Counted from the stretch's first letter, positions 1 to 9,443 are shown. The stretch is DNA of 64,000 nucleotides from Lunatibacter salilacus (GCF_009797935.1 NZ_VOLC01000001.1:1-64000), one strand, 5' to 3'. Program-made: numbers and translations. Notes: generated by a model from the letters alone, not told the origin.

Positions 1-50
<50 letters not shown>

Positions 51-230
51 AAAGTTTGTTGTTCCTATCATTCCTGATAGGAAAATATTAGTCTGTGCCG
101 ATAAATCGGCTTATCCAGTCTTTAATTTGAATGCTGTCTTACAATACTTCAAAGAACTTATATAGTGCATCTAAACACTATTTCGAGAGATTTCAACCTC
201 TTTCAGAACCTTTGCCCTGAAAAGCGAGTG
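51..230 (-). other. 16S rRNA leader with boxA-like and processing hairpins
   Basis: This is the transcribed leader between the rrn promoter and 16S. It contains GTTCTTTGAA (complement of 148-157), which resembles the boxA antitermination element. It also holds two short perfect hairpins, TTCCTATCA/TGATAGGAA at 62-83 and GCCGAT/ATCGGC at 97-110, plausible parts of the RNase III processing stalk. No reading frame here looks real. Confidence 0.6.
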
Positions 231-261
231 CAAATATCGTTATTATTTTTGAACTTCCAAG
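231..261 (-). promoter_or_regulatory. Probable rrn operon promoter
   Basis: On the minus strand CTTG, 19 nt and GATATTTG follow one another, close to the Bacteroidota consensus TTTG-N19-TANNTTTG. An A/T-rich stretch lies just upstream, at 262-300. Transcription would start near 224, giving a leader of about 175 nt before 16S. Confidence 0.6.
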
Positions 262-422
262 AAAAACTAAAAAAAATATTTTTTATTTTAGTTCCTATAT
301 CTTCAAAATTTCATCAGCCTTTTGGCTTTTTCCCGACAGCTTCTCTATTGGGATTGCAAACATAGCCCTCTTTTGGGTATTTACCAAAATTTAATCGGTA
401 AATATTTCCAAAAAAGATTGAT

Positions 423-938
423 CTAATTCCCTACCCGAGGTGCTTTATATACAGGAACCGTACTGCATGGTTCTCCATACATGATGCTACGTGCTGATCC
501 TTTGAGGATTCGCACAATCTCACCATAAGCATGGATGGGCACGGGTAATTTTCCGCATCCCTTCACTACTACCGGCTTCCCTTCAAAATCTTTGGGATTT
601 ATGCGCTGCAGCGACTTTGTCATAACGTATTTCTCCAAATCCTCCGGACCACCAATTAAGGCTTCTTTGGCTACCCCCTCCAAGTATGTCATCACAAGCA
701 TATATGCCCAAGTAGGAATGATTGCATCTGCCGAACAGTAAACTGACACCAACGCATCCCTAAACTCCTCCCAATCCGTTTCTTTAAGCATCTGTCGAAA
801 TTCCCTCTCCCGGACAATCATTTCTTGAAACAGGTAAGGACGCAAATCAAACGACTTTCGCTGCCCTTCCTGGAAATAGGTTTCCAAATCCAAGGAGATT
901 ATCGCACTATTTGCTACGCGGTTTACAATTTCACTCAT
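423..938 (-). CDS. DUF2480 family protein
   Basis: A 171-residue cytoplasmic protein with no signal peptide or membrane segment. Features such as the YCSADAIIPTWAYMLV stretch near residue 70 and the C-terminal CGKLPVPIHAYGEI match the Bacteroidota-specific DUF2480 family as I know it. Its biochemical role is not known. The start overlaps the tsaB stop by 4 nt (ATGA), so the two are translationally coupled. The gene ends about 190 nt before the rrn promoter, both on the minus strand. Confidence 0.85.
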   Translation of the reverse strand: MSEIVNRVANSAIISLDLETYFQEGQRKSFDLRPYLFQEMIVREREFRQMLKETDWEEFRDALVSVYCSADAIIPTWAYMLVMTYLEGVAKEALIGGPEDLEKYVMTKSLQRINPKDFEGKPVVVKGCGKLPVPIHAYGEIVRILKGSARSIMYGEPCSTVPVYKAPRVGN

Positions 939-1624
939 GGATTTAATACATTTTTCTTTGATTTGATAACCATAAACTCCTTAAGGTAGTTCGGTTCAAA
1001 ATATGCTATATCCTCAAAATCCCCACTATGATATTTCTCATAGGCCAATTCACCAACTGTCCTCGCAGACGGAAAGCACTGAATAAATACCGCATTGGAG
1101 TGTTTAATTACTGAGGAAACTTTGTCGCAGGCATCCCCTACAAAAAAGGTTCTACCTCCACCCATGTATTCGCCGAATGATAACGGGCCGACAACTATCG
1201 GCTGGGATTCCAATAGCATTTCGCCATTCGGTGCAATTATTTTCGCATATACCTCCATCCTCCTTGCATCGAGCATGGGTATTACAACATCGTTGGCAGT
1301 ACACCCATTCAAATATCCCCTTGCCATCGCTTCCAACGTATCCACTCCGATCAAGGGTATATCCAATGCATAGGCTAGCCCCTTGGCCGTTGAAACGCCG
1401 ATCCTCAACCCGGTATACGAACCTGGACCTTTAGAGACGCTTACCGCCGTTAAATCTTTCTTCGAGATACCGGTATGTGTCAACAGCCCTTGGATTAGGG
1501 GCACCAGCTTCCTCCCATGGACATTTTCTCCAACCACCTCTAAGATACCGACCAATCGACCATGGTCGTGAACGGCCACCGAACAAACAGAAACTGCCGT
1601 CTCAATTGAAAGAATAAGTCCCAT
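935..1624 (-). CDS. tsaB: tRNA threonylcarbamoyladenosine biosynthesis protein TsaB
   Basis: TsaB is the inactive partner that scaffolds TsaD and TsaE in making the t6A modification at A37 of ANN-decoding tRNAs. The 229-residue product begins LILSIETAVSVCSVAV, the actin-fold phosphate-1 strand of the ASKHA superfamily. SKGPGSYTGLRIGVSTAKGL near residue 65 is the TsaB signature, and LDARRMEVYA follows near 117. The length is normal for the family. It overlaps the downstream DUF2480 gene by 4 nt. Confidence 0.95.
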   Translation of the reverse strand: MGLILSIETAVSVCSVAVHDHGRLVGILEVVGENVHGRKLVPLIQGLLTHTGISKKDLTAVSVSKGPGSYTGLRIGVSTAKGLAYALDIPLIGVDTLEAMARGYLNGCTANDVVIPMLDARRMEVYAKIIAPNGEMLLESQPIVVGPLSFGEYMGGGRTFFVGDACDKVSSVIKHSNAVFIQCFPSARTVGELAYEKYHSGDFEDIAYFEPNYLKEFMVIKSKKNVLNP

Positions 1625-1803
1625 GAAATTTCTCTTTTAAGATTAGAATGTTTCCTTGCCTCGTCAACCCAACGAAGTACAATCTAGATTTAGCCCAGAA
1701 AAAAATCCAGACAAAAAGCTAATTGGGAACTAAAGGCAGCGAATGGAAATTCATTCAAGAAAGGATTTACCAAAAGCACACAAGGTAATGCAATGGGTTT
1801 CTG

Positions 1804-3468
1804 CTATATTTTAGGTTTTAGCATCGATGCGTATTGAGTTGAATTTTTGAGGACTTTCAACGATTCGCTAATTTCATCGTCTTTATTCAAAGACGCTTCT
1901 ACCACGCCTTCCTGATAATAATACCTAGAAACAATCTCATCCTTTAAGGCTTCTTTAATTTCATCCTTGAAAGTTAACAGATCTTGTTCTTTACTGTGAC
2001 TGACACTCTTTTTAAGCGATTCTAGATCTTCTTTGATATCGTCATAATACTTCTCCTTTTCCGCAAAAGTGACTAAGTCTTCAATCGTTTTTTCAACCCT
2101 GGTAGTGTAGTCATAATCCTTACCCTCAAGCCAACCGACAAAATCATCATATATCTTGTTTGATACTTCGAATTCCCTTGGCGAAGCTATTTCTTGGTTT
2201 TCCAACGCAAAATTATTCACGTATTCGAAGACTAGACTACGAGCAACGAGGCTATAGGTAATGGGTGCATATGTGGGTGATTCAATCACTTCATCAGGTT
2301 CTATCCCCCCGCCATCTAAAACTCTACGCCCATTTTTAGTTTTAAATTCATTCCTCAATGAATCCGGGACATTATACCCGTTTCCTTCATCGTCTTTTTG
2401 ACTGTAATCAATAGCTTGAATACACCGTCCACTCGGAATATAATATTTGGCGGTAGTCAACTTCACCTGCGAATTATAGGAAAGGGGAATCGTGCTTTGA
2501 ACAAGTCCTTTACCGAACGTTTTTCTACCAATCAGTACAGCCCGATCGTAATCCTGAAGTGCTCCGGCAACAATTTCAGCCGCAGATGCGCTCCGCTCAT
2601 TTATCAAAACCACCAATGGAATTTCCTTGTCAACGGGCGACTTTTCCGTCTTGTAGACTGAATTTACACTTTGTAACTTACCTATCGTACGGACAACTTC
2701 TTTGCCTTTAGGTATAAATAAATTTACTATTTCTATCGCTTCTTTTAAAATCCCACCCGGGTTATCCCTCACATCCAACACCAACTTCGTGGCACCCCGA
2801 GATTTAAGATCCAATAAGGCATTGCGCACATCAGTGGCTGCATTGGTGGTGAAATCGCTTAGTTTGATATAACCGGTCTCTGAGTCAATCATGCCGTGAT
2901 AGGGCACATTGCTAATTACTATTTTCTTTCGCGTCAGGTCAACATGAAGTGTATCACTACCCCGCTTTACCACTACCAACACCTTAGTATTTGCTGGGCC
3001 TTTTAGGAGACTGGAAATGTCCGCCGTATTTTTTTTCACCACATCAACGGAATCAACCCGAAGAATTTCATCTCCAATACGTAAACCTCCCACTTGGGCA
3101 GGAAATCCTTTGTAAGGCATCAAGACCATGTTGGTACCCGTCCTGTTTCCAATCAATGCACCTACTCCGGCATATTCACCGGTAGTCATCATCCTAAAGT
3201 CATCCTGATCTTCCTCAGGAATAAACTCCGTGTAGGGATCAAGTTCCTCCAACATGGCATTGATGCCAATTGACACCAATTCATCGGGATCAATCTCATC
3301 CACATAATAGGAATCCAACTCCCTGACAAGGGAAGCAAAAATATCCAGATTTTTGGCTATGGCAAATAGTTTGTCGTTTTTGACACTAAAGGCAAAAAGC
3401 AAGCCCGCGCTGAGTATGAGGACAAGCAGAATGGATATTCCTTTGTAATTCTTTGGGGTATTGCTCAT
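1804..3468 (-). CDS. S41 family carboxy-terminal processing peptidase
   Basis: A periplasmic serine protease of the CtpA/Tsp type, 554 residues. It has an N-terminal membrane anchor (about 11-28). A PDZ domain (about 95-180) includes YAGVGALIGNRTG and GLRIGDEILRVDS. The S41 core carries the Ser site in ERSASAAEIVAGA (about 293-295) and the Lys in KTFGKGLVQ (about 320). A 120-residue charged C-terminal extension beyond the catalytic core is likely helical. It follows rnpA by 14 nt or so and is probably in the rpmH-rnpA transcript. Confidence 0.93.
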   Translation of the reverse strand: MSNTPKNYKGISILLVLILSAGLLFAFSVKNDKLFAIAKNLDIFASLVRELDSYYVDEIDPDELVSIGINAMLEELDPYTEFIPEEDQDDFRMMTTGEYAGVGALIGNRTGTNMVLMPYKGFPAQVGGLRIGDEILRVDSVDVVKKNTADISSLLKGPANTKVLVVVKRGSDTLHVDLTRKKIVISNVPYHGMIDSETGYIKLSDFTTNAATDVRNALLDLKSRGATKLVLDVRDNPGGILKEAIEIVNLFIPKGKEVVRTIGKLQSVNSVYKTEKSPVDKEIPLVVLINERSASAAEIVAGALQDYDRAVLIGRKTFGKGLVQSTIPLSYNSQVKLTTAKYYIPSGRCIQAIDYSQKDDEGNGYNVPDSLRNEFKTKNGRRVLDGGGIEPDEVIESPTYAPITYSLVARSLVFEYVNNFALENQEIASPREFEVSNKIYDDFVGWLEGKDYDYTTRVEKTIEDLVTFAEKEKYYDDIKEDLESLKKSVSHSKEQDLLTFKDEIKEALKDEIVSRYYYQEGVVEASLNKDDEISESLKVLKNSTQYASMLKPKI

Positions 3469-3481
3469 AATATGGATGAGA

Positions 3482-3844
3482 TTATAATTTTTTTAATTTA
3501 AGGAGAATCCGGATAAGCTTCTTCTGAATATCACCAAACTCCATCCTGTCAGATGAAACGTAAATAAGACCAATTCGTTTTGCAGTGCTCAGCTCCTCGC
3601 TATCTAAAAGATGCTTATTCAGCCGATACGCTTCTCTGATTCTACGTTTGATAAGATTGCGATGTACAGCCCTTTTCAATTTCTTCTTAGAAACAGAAAT
3701 AAGGACCTGATTAGTTTCACCGGACTGGGCCGGGAGGAAAATTACCTTAAATGGAAATAAAAAAAAAGAGGAACTTTTATCAAAAAGTTCCTTTATTAAC
3801 TTTCTGGAATGCAATCTTTCCGTCTTTGGAAATTTACGATCCAT
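3482..3844 (-). CDS. rnpA: Ribonuclease P protein component
   Basis: The protein subunit of RNase P, which helps the catalytic RNA cleave tRNA 5' leaders. The 120-residue product starts MDRKFPKTERLHSRKLIKEL. It carries the basic RNR motif RNLIKRRIREAYR (about residues 59-71) and the LISVSKKKLKRAVHR stretch just before it. An in-frame TTG three codons upstream is possible, but the ATG at 3844 fits the family N-terminus. It lies 37 nt after rpmH, the usual order. Confidence 0.96.
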   Translation of the reverse strand: MDRKFPKTERLHSRKLIKELFDKSSSFFLFPFKVIFLPAQSGETNQVLISVSKKKLKRAVHRNLIKRRIREAYRLNKHLLDSEELSTAKRIGLIYVSSDRMEFGDIQKKLIRILLKLKKL

Positions 3845-3881
3845 TGTATTCAATAATTACATAGTCTGTATGCGACTTCAA

Positions 3882-4040
3882 TTATTTCTTCAACGTTTTT
3901 TCTGAAGAAACGGTCAATTTATGCCTTCCTTTAGCTCTTCTTGCTTTAATGACTCTTCTGCCGTTAGCTGTAGACATTCTACTTTTGAAACCATGCTTGT
4001 TTCTTCTTTTCCTTCGCGAAGGTTGGAATGTTCTTTTCAT
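3882..4040 (-). CDS. rpmH: 50S ribosomal protein L34
   Basis: A 52-residue, very basic ribosomal protein. It starts [18 protein letters not shown], the near-universal L34 signature, continues [19 protein letters not shown], and ends SEKTLKK. It heads the rpmH-rnpA-S41 protease run and is driven by a consensus promoter at 4093-4123. Confidence 0.98.
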   Translation of the reverse strand: MKRTFQPSRRKRRNKHGFKSRMSTANGRRVIKARRAKGRHKLTVSSEKTLKK

Positions 4041-4092
4041 TTCTTTATCTATTTAAAACTTGATCGATTCTGCTCTGTTAATAAAAGGAGTG

Positions 4093-4123
4093 CAAAGATA
4101 GATAGGTTTTTTTTATTTACAAA
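4093..4123 (-). promoter_or_regulatory. rpmH promoter (perfect Bacteroidota consensus)
   Basis: On the minus strand TTTG is followed by exactly 19 nt and then TATCTTTG, a perfect match to TTTG-N19-TANNTTTG. Transcription would begin near 4087, about 45 nt before the rpmH ATG. Confidence 0.8.
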
Positions 4124-4140
4124 CCTGTGGATTACTTTTG
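4110..4140 (+). promoter_or_regulatory. M61 peptidase promoter, overlapping the rpmH promoter
   Basis: TACTTTTG at 4133-4140 matches the -7 consensus TANNTTTG. TTTT lies 19 nt upstream in the -33 position. It is back to back with, and overlaps, the rpmH promoter. The ATG of the M61 gene is 26 nt downstream. Confidence 0.55.
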
Positions 4141-4165
4141 TTTACCAAACTAAGCCTTTATCGCA

Positions 4166-5842
4166 ATGAAGTATCATATTTCCCAACAGAATCCATGCTC
4201 CCAATTTATACAGATTTCACTAACATTAAGTTGCCATAGTGGAGAGATCATGAAACTACAGCTTCCTGCCTGGAGGCCTGGAAGGTATGAAATGGCAAAC
4301 TATGCCCAATATATAAGGCATCTTGGAGTGTCCTACTTTGGAAATAAAGTGTCTTGTATTAAATTAACCATGGACCTTTGGACATTCACCGCCGAAAAAA
4401 CAGGTGATTACGTAGTACAGTATGAATTTTTTGCGCGGCAGATGGATGCAGGGGGAAGTTGGTCGGATCCTTATCAGCTTTACATCAATTTTATCAATTT
4501 TGTATTTGAAGTGAAAAGCCGTGAAAATGAAGGAATCAACGTTACGCTTCATCTACCGGAACACTATCAGGTGGCGACTGCCCTTCCAAGTCGAAAACCT
4601 TTTGAGTTTTTTGCTGATGATTTTCAGCATTTGGTAGATTCACCCCTGATAGCTTCTCCGGATTTGAGTCACTATACCTATCGAACCATGAATACAACGT
4701 TTCACCTTTGGATACAAGGTGAAGTGGTTTTTCAAGTGGAGGATATGCTCCAAGCATTTAAATCTTTTACCAAGACTCATGTAGAAGCATTTGGTGATTT
4801 CGCTGCCACAGATTACCATTTTATTATTCAACTTTTACCTTATAATCACTATCATGGTGTGGAACATGCCTATTCCACTGTAATCACTTTTGGCCCTGCC
4901 GATACTCTTTCTGAAAAATCTGAATTTCAAAAATTGGTGGGTGTGAGTTCGCATGAACTCTACCATTTCTGGAATGTATGTAGAATCAGGCCCAAGGAAT
5001 TGATTTCATATGATTTTTCCAAAGAAACCTATTTGGATACCGGCTTGGTTTTGGAAGGTGTCACTACCTACATGGGAGATCTACTCTTGCTGAAATCCGG
5101 CTTTTTTACGCTAGATGAGTACCTGAAAATATTGAATAAAAAGGTACAGAGGGAATTTGACAGTCTGGGGTGGGAAAACCAATCCGTTGCTGAATCAAGT
5201 TTCGACCTTTGGCTGGATGGATACAAAGAAGGAATTCCCGATAAAAAAGTAAGCATTTATAACCGTGGTGCTTTGATTTCATTATGTCTAGACTTAATGC
5301 TTTTGGGTGAGGGATCCTCTTTGCAAAAGGTAATGAGAGACATGTGGCAAAGGTTTGGGAAAAATCAAATAGGTTATACTTTAAGGGAATTTGAATCTGT
5401 TGTTTCCGGGAATTTTAGTCAACTTACAGTTATCAAAGATTTTTTCGACAAATATGTTTATGGAAAAGAGGACATTTTGGGGATACTTAAAAAACAACTT
5501 TTATCGATAGGTATCTATATTTCTGAGCATTTTGAAAATAATGATATTTTGCATTATTGGGGAATTAGAACAGACCAAAATGGAATCATTACCCAAATCT
5601 ATTCTGAGTCAAAAGCCAATTATGAGTTGATGGTAGGGGATAAAATCCTTGAAATTAATGGAAGAGAATTTTCAAATGTTCCTGCAGACCAAGAATCCGG
5701 TTTATCCATGTTGGTTGAAAGAAATAGCCGAAATGTGAGAATTCATATACCTTATGTAGATATCAAAGTCTATCCAATCTATGCATTGAAGTCTTTTGAA
5801 TCGAACCAAAAATCTGAAATATGGTCGAAATCAATCTGTTAA
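4166..5842 (+). CDS. M61 family metallopeptidase with C-terminal PDZ domain
   Basis: A zinc aminopeptidase of the glycyl-aminopeptidase type, 558 residues. The zinc motif HELYH is at 263-267 in GVSSHELYHFWNVCRIRPKE, and a candidate third ligand is Glu298 in LVLEGVTTYMGD. A PDZ-like module covers about 480-545 (YWGIRTDQNG, LMVGDKILEINGREF). No signal peptide is visible, so it is probably cytoplasmic. It is transcribed divergently from rpmH. The DoxX gene follows, 80 nt away. Confidence 0.92.
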   Translation: MKYHISQQNPCSQFIQISLTLSCHSGEIMKLQLPAWRPGRYEMANYAQYIRHLGVSYFGNKVSCIKLTMDLWTFTAEKTGDYVVQYEFFARQMDAGGSWSDPYQLYINFINFVFEVKSRENEGINVTLHLPEHYQVATALPSRKPFEFFADDFQHLVDSPLIASPDLSHYTYRTMNTTFHLWIQGEVVFQVEDMLQAFKSFTKTHVEAFGDFAATDYHFIIQLLPYNHYHGVEHAYSTVITFGPADTLSEKSEFQKLVGVSSHELYHFWNVCRIRPKELISYDFSKETYLDTGLVLEGVTTYMGDLLLLKSGFFTLDEYLKILNKKVQREFDSLGWENQSVAESSFDLWLDGYKEGIPDKKVSIYNRGALISLCLDLMLLGEGSSLQKVMRDMWQRFGKNQIGYTLREFESVVSGNFSQLTVIKDFFDKYVYGKEDILGILKKQLLSIGIYISEHFENNDILHYWGIRTDQNGIITQIYSESKANYELMVGDKILEINGREFSNVPADQESGLSMLVERNSRNVRIHIPYVDIKVYPIYALKSFESNQKSEIWSKSIC

Positions 5843-5922
5843 AACATTAAATAATTGTGTTTTATATTGATTAAGTGCTTGTAAATCATTAAATTCATGT
5901 GTTCACCAAATTCTACCCGCAC

Positions 5923-6366
5923 ATGAATCTCACGACAAAAATTGAAGATTGGGCGGACTCCCATCATCCTAAGTGGATTGATTTTGTCCGCATTGCCTTA
6001 GGTTTATTTATTCTGTATAAGGGTATCTTATTTATTTCAAACACAGATGCGTTGATCAGCATGGCAGAAAGTATGGAAATTACCTTCTTTAACATGGCAC
6101 TTGCCCATTATGTGGCTTTTGCCCACCTTGCCGGAGGAATCTTGATTGCCATGGGATTGCTTACCCGGTTCGCTACCTTGGTCCAGTTACCGATATTGTT
6201 TTTTGCCGTGTTTTTTGTCAATATACAGCAGGGCTTTCTATCGGTCAGCAACAACCTTGAATTTGAAATCTCTTTGGTTGTATTTATTTTATTGATTGTG
6301 TTTTTGATATACGATTCTGGAAAATTCTCCGTGGACCACTGGATGAAGAAACATCCAAATGAATAA
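5923..6366 (+). CDS. DoxX family membrane protein
   Basis: A four-helix integral membrane protein of the DoxX superfamily, whose biochemical role is poorly defined. Visible features are FVRIALGLFILYKGILF (helix 1) and the HLAGGILIAMGLLTRFATLVQLP stretch shared by the family (described here in two parts: HLAGGILIAMGLLTRF and ATLVQLP). Helices 3 and 4 follow. A GTG eight codons upstream (5899) is in frame, but the ATG at 5923, giving MNLTTKIEDW, is preferred. Length 147 residues. Confidence 0.85.
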   Translation: MNLTTKIEDWADSHHPKWIDFVRIALGLFILYKGILFISNTDALISMAESMEITFFNMALAHYVAFAHLAGGILIAMGLLTRFATLVQLPILFFAVFFVNIQQGFLSVSNNLEFEISLVVFILLIVFLIYDSGKFSVDHWMKKHPNE

Positions 6367-6467
6367 AAAAATATACTTTAACGATAGATGAAGCCCATTC
6401 CCTCCGTAGGGAGCAATAGATGAAATAAAAATTGTAAAAATTATTCAAATCCGCACCGTCTCAAACA

Positions 6468-6499
6468 ACAAAGCCAGCTTAATCCAAAGCTGGCTTTGT
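6468..6499. terminator. Bidirectional terminator hairpin
   Basis: A 13-bp perfect stem (ACAAAGCCAGCTT / AAGCTGGCTTTGT) with a 6-nt loop sits between the convergent DoxX and 6527-7234 genes. There is no long T-run, so termination strength is uncertain. Confidence 0.7.
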
Positions 6500-6526
6500 A
6501 ATTACGATCCATTAATCGCTAATTGA

Positions 6527-7234
6527 TTATTCAAAAAGAGAATTGTCCAGTGTCTCATTAAATTTGACCGTCACCATGGTAGCCTCTATAGGCATGGGAA
6601 GCATGGCATTGGAAATGGTCATCTTCGTAGGAATCATAATCCCATCAACTTCTTCGTAGTCGGCATAAGAAATATCTCCTGCCTGCTCCGTGGAAGTGCG
6701 AAGTTTTAATCCCGACCGGGTGCTGTAATATTCAGTTGTCTCTATTCCTTTGGATGTCACGATGCTAAGCGTATAAGCCGCTTCACCGTCAATATCTTGG
6801 ACTTCCCCCGCAGTGAGAGTATAACCCAGCTTTTCATATTGAATCTCAGGAAAAACAAAAATCTGTGCGTTCACCGCATCCAATTGGTCTTCCCGCAATT
6901 CCTGTTGTTCGCCCATGGCGTAGATATATCCTCTTCCATTTTTAACGACGGTTTTCTGAACCACATTTCCATTCATGGCTGTCTGCTGCATCAGCCGCTT
7001 ATTTTCCTGATCGCTAGTGGAACTGATCTCCAAAGTCATCCCCTGAAGGTTAGCCTCCATCACTATCATCATATTTTTGATTCCGTTTATTTTTTCCAAC
7101 CCACCAACCGCCTTGACATAGGCATCGATAATTTCTTTGGGGCTTTTCTCTACAGTCATTTCGGCTGAAAATGCCCAAACATTGGACTGAAGGAGACATA
7201 GAATCACGAAACAACTTACTGCTATTCTTTTCAT
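6527..7234 (-). CDS. Secreted protein, LolA/LppX-like fold, paralogue of the neighbouring M16 C-terminal domain
   Basis: The product has a signal peptide (start MKRIAVSCFVILCLLQSNVWA) and a single domain of about 210 residues. It aligns by eye along its length with residues of about 490-680 of the M16 protein encoded just upstream. Shared blocks are YAMGEQQELREDQLD versus SAMGQSQTLPDEQFE, VFPEIQYEKLGYTL versus IVPELQYETMGYTI, and the DIDGEAAY / DIDGETAY pair. The fold resembles lipoprotein-carrier proteins (inference). An in-frame ATG at 7252 exists, but 7234 gives a cleaner signal peptide. Confidence 0.75.
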   Translation of the reverse strand: MKRIAVSCFVILCLLQSNVWAFSAEMTVEKSPKEIIDAYVKAVGGLEKINGIKNMMIVMEANLQGMTLEISSTSDQENKRLMQQTAMNGNVVQKTVVKNGRGYIYAMGEQQELREDQLDAVNAQIFVFPEIQYEKLGYTLTAGEVQDIDGEAAYTLSIVTSKGIETTEYYSTRSGLKLRTSTEQAGDISYADYEEVDGIMIPTKMTISNAMLPMPIEATMVTVKFNETLDNSLFE

Positions 7235-7281
7235 AGGTTTCTGGTTTAGCACTTAACATGCCACTTTTTAATTTCTGATTT

Positions 7282-9327
7282 TTAATTTAATTCCTCAGGA
7301 GTAAGTGTAATATTCACTTCTAAGTCATCCACTTCAAAATTGAGGGGAAATGGAATCATGGGACTTTCTACAGAAAGCTGCACTGGTAAAAGAACACCCT
7401 CAAATTCTTCATAACGACCATAACTGGTCACCCCGGTAATTGAATCCTCACTTCTAATTTTAAGGCCGGTTGCGGTACTGTAATAGTTGGCGACTTCTCC
7501 ACCCGTGGGGTTAGTGATGAGCACTTTATAAGCAGTTTCGCCATCTATATCTTTAACACCATCCGAACTGATGGTATATCCCATCGTTTCATACTGAAGC
7601 TCTGGGACAATATACATGGACATCTTCAGGTATTCGAACTGCTCATCGGGAAGTGTTTGACTTTGCCCCATTGCACTGACAGTAGCTTTTCCGTCCCTAA
7701 GCAGGGTTTTAGACATTTCATTCCCCGCCATCAACATCCGCTGTATCATCACCTGATTTTCAGAATCCTGAACAGTTATCATATTTAGTTTATTTCCTTG
7801 TACCTCTGCCGACATGCTTATTTTAGTGGTCTTGATTTGTTCTGCCGCTTCTTCCCCACCTATTGCCGAGAGATAGGCAGCAAGAACTTCGGAAGCGGAC
7901 AGGTTTAATTCACTTGTGTCAATCTCACGTTCGGGATCAGCCATGTTAGTAAATCGGGATACTTCACCAAAAGTCCTGAGTTTGTCCTCTATTTCTTTCG
8001 CATTCCCTACAGCCGTGATGTACATGTTTTCCGGTTTGAGGTATTTTTTCGCGGCAGCATTTACTTGTTCAACAGTCACAGCATTTAACCGCTGCAGATA
8101 GGTGGCATAGAAATCATCCGGCAATCCGTAACGCTGGGTATTGATGGCAAAGCTGGCAATAGTTGAGGGGCTCTCCAACGATCTCCCAAATGACCCACTT
8201 AGATTAGCTTTTGCGGCAACTAGCTCACTTTCCGTTACACCATTCTCTACCATTTTTTTTATCTCGTATAGAAATTCATGGATGGCACTGTCTGTCGCCG
8301 TTTGGTTGACACTCGCTCTGGCAGAAAAACTAGTGACCAATTTATCCGATCCGATTGAAGAATATGCACCGTAAGTAAATCCTTTATCCTCCCGCAAATT
8401 CATAAATAGGCGTGAAGAAGCACCTCCACCCAAGACGTAATTGAGCAACCTCGTGGTCAAAAAATCAGGGTGGTTTGTACTCATTTCCATCGGATAGGTA
8501 ATGTTGACCACGGTCTGTACGGATGCAGGCCTGTCTACCAACGCCACTTTATTTTGAGTGGGAACCGCCGGAACAGGATAAGTATGACTTGGGACATCTC
8601 CTTTTTCCCAAGATTCAAAATGTTCCTTTAGCAATCCTTCCGCTTCTTCGGAGGAAATATCACCGACAATTGCCAAATACGCAATATTTGGCTTGAAATA
8701 AGTCTCGTAATAATTTTTGATATCTGCCACTGTGACGGCATTTATTGTTGCTTCGGTCTGTGTCTCCCCATAGGGGTGATCCTTACCAAAATTTAGGGCG
8801 GATGTCAATCTGCCCGAGATGGAGTTGGGATCATCTTTACTTGCGGCAAGTCCGGAAATAGCCTGCTTTTTCAACTTATCCAATTCTTCCTCCGGAAAAA
8901 CGGGATTGTAAAGCACATCCGTCATCAGTTCAAGTATTTTTCCTTGGTTTTTTTTCAATGAAGAAGCAAAAAGCGAAGTAGATGAGGCACTTAGGGAAGC
9001 CCCAATAAAATCAACTTCCTCGTCCAACTCATCTTTGGTTCGGTTGCTTGTACCTCCCATCATCATTTCGCCAAAAAGCCCAAGCATTCCTGTCTTTTCT
9101 TTTTCCAACAATGGATCTCTATCCAACACCAAAGAGATGGCAACCCGGGGAAGCTTTCTGTTTTCTACCACAAACACCTTGAGTCCATTTTCCAAGGTAA
9201 ACGCTGCCGCATCGCCTAATTTAATTTCCGGAGCTGGCCCAGGTTCCGGATAAGTGGACCGGTCTACTTGAGCCAAAACAGGCTGAAGCAATAGCAAGGG
9301 GAAAATATATAGTAATATCTTTTTCAT
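7282..9327 (-). CDS. M16 family peptidase, catalytically degenerate, fused to a LolA-like domain
   Basis: A periplasmic insulinase-family protein with signal peptide MKKILLYIFPLLLLQPVLA. The usual zinc motif HxxEH is missing: the equivalent stretch is GMLGLFGEMMMGGTSNRT. It therefore looks like the inactive subunit of an M16 pair, with the active one encoded immediately upstream. Two M16 domains span about 20-460. The C-terminal 190 residues are a second, LolA-like domain also encoded as the next gene. An open frame extends 18 codons upstream through repeat copy A, but the ATG at 9327 starts the signal peptide. Confidence 0.9.
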   Translation of the reverse strand: MKKILLYIFPLLLLQPVLAQVDRSTYPEPGPAPEIKLGDAAAFTLENGLKVFVVENRKLPRVAISLVLDRDPLLEKEKTGMLGLFGEMMMGGTSNRTKDELDEEVDFIGASLSASSTSLFASSLKKNQGKILELMTDVLYNPVFPEEELDKLKKQAISGLAASKDDPNSISGRLTSALNFGKDHPYGETQTEATINAVTVADIKNYYETYFKPNIAYLAIVGDISSEEAEGLLKEHFESWEKGDVPSHTYPVPAVPTQNKVALVDRPASVQTVVNITYPMEMSTNHPDFLTTRLLNYVLGGGASSRLFMNLREDKGFTYGAYSSIGSDKLVTSFSARASVNQTATDSAIHEFLYEIKKMVENGVTESELVAAKANLSGSFGRSLESPSTIASFAINTQRYGLPDDFYATYLQRLNAVTVEQVNAAAKKYLKPENMYITAVGNAKEIEDKLRTFGEVSRFTNMADPEREIDTSELNLSASEVLAAYLSAIGGEEAAEQIKTTKISMSAEVQGNKLNMITVQDSENQVMIQRMLMAGNEMSKTLLRDGKATVSAMGQSQTLPDEQFEYLKMSMYIVPELQYETMGYTISSDGVKDIDGETAYKVLITNPTGGEVANYYSTATGLKIRSEDSITGVTSYGRYEEFEGVLLPVQLSVESPMIPFPLNFEVDDLEVNITLTPEELN

Positions 9328-9418
9328 ATGATTGTAATTGTTTTTAGTGGCCATATGGAATCTCGCATGTATTATAATCATCCCGGATTGCGACGATTTT
9401 CGTCATGCTCGATTTCAT
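9328..9418 (-). repeat. Start-codon-abutting repeat, copy A
   Basis: A 91-bp element read on the minus strand. It begins ATGAAATCGAGCATGACG and ends exactly at the ATGAAA start of the M16 gene at 9327. It shares the TGATTATAATACATGCGAGA core and an A/T-rich tail (ACAATTACAATCAT) with the copies at 10770, 10858 and 53823. Its own frame encodes a 24-residue peptide (MKSSMTKIVAIRDDY...) ending at 9344. A second frame (MIIIHARFHMA...) resembles copy B and runs into the M16 gene, suggesting a one-base frameshift relative to B. Confidence 0.85.
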
Positions 9419-9443
9419 AACTCTATGTTGTTAGTGATAAAAA

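Noticed and set aside
9328-9381. N-terminal extension of the M16 gene (18 residues)
   Set aside because: It is repeat copy A in another frame; the ATG at 9327 begins a proper signal peptide.
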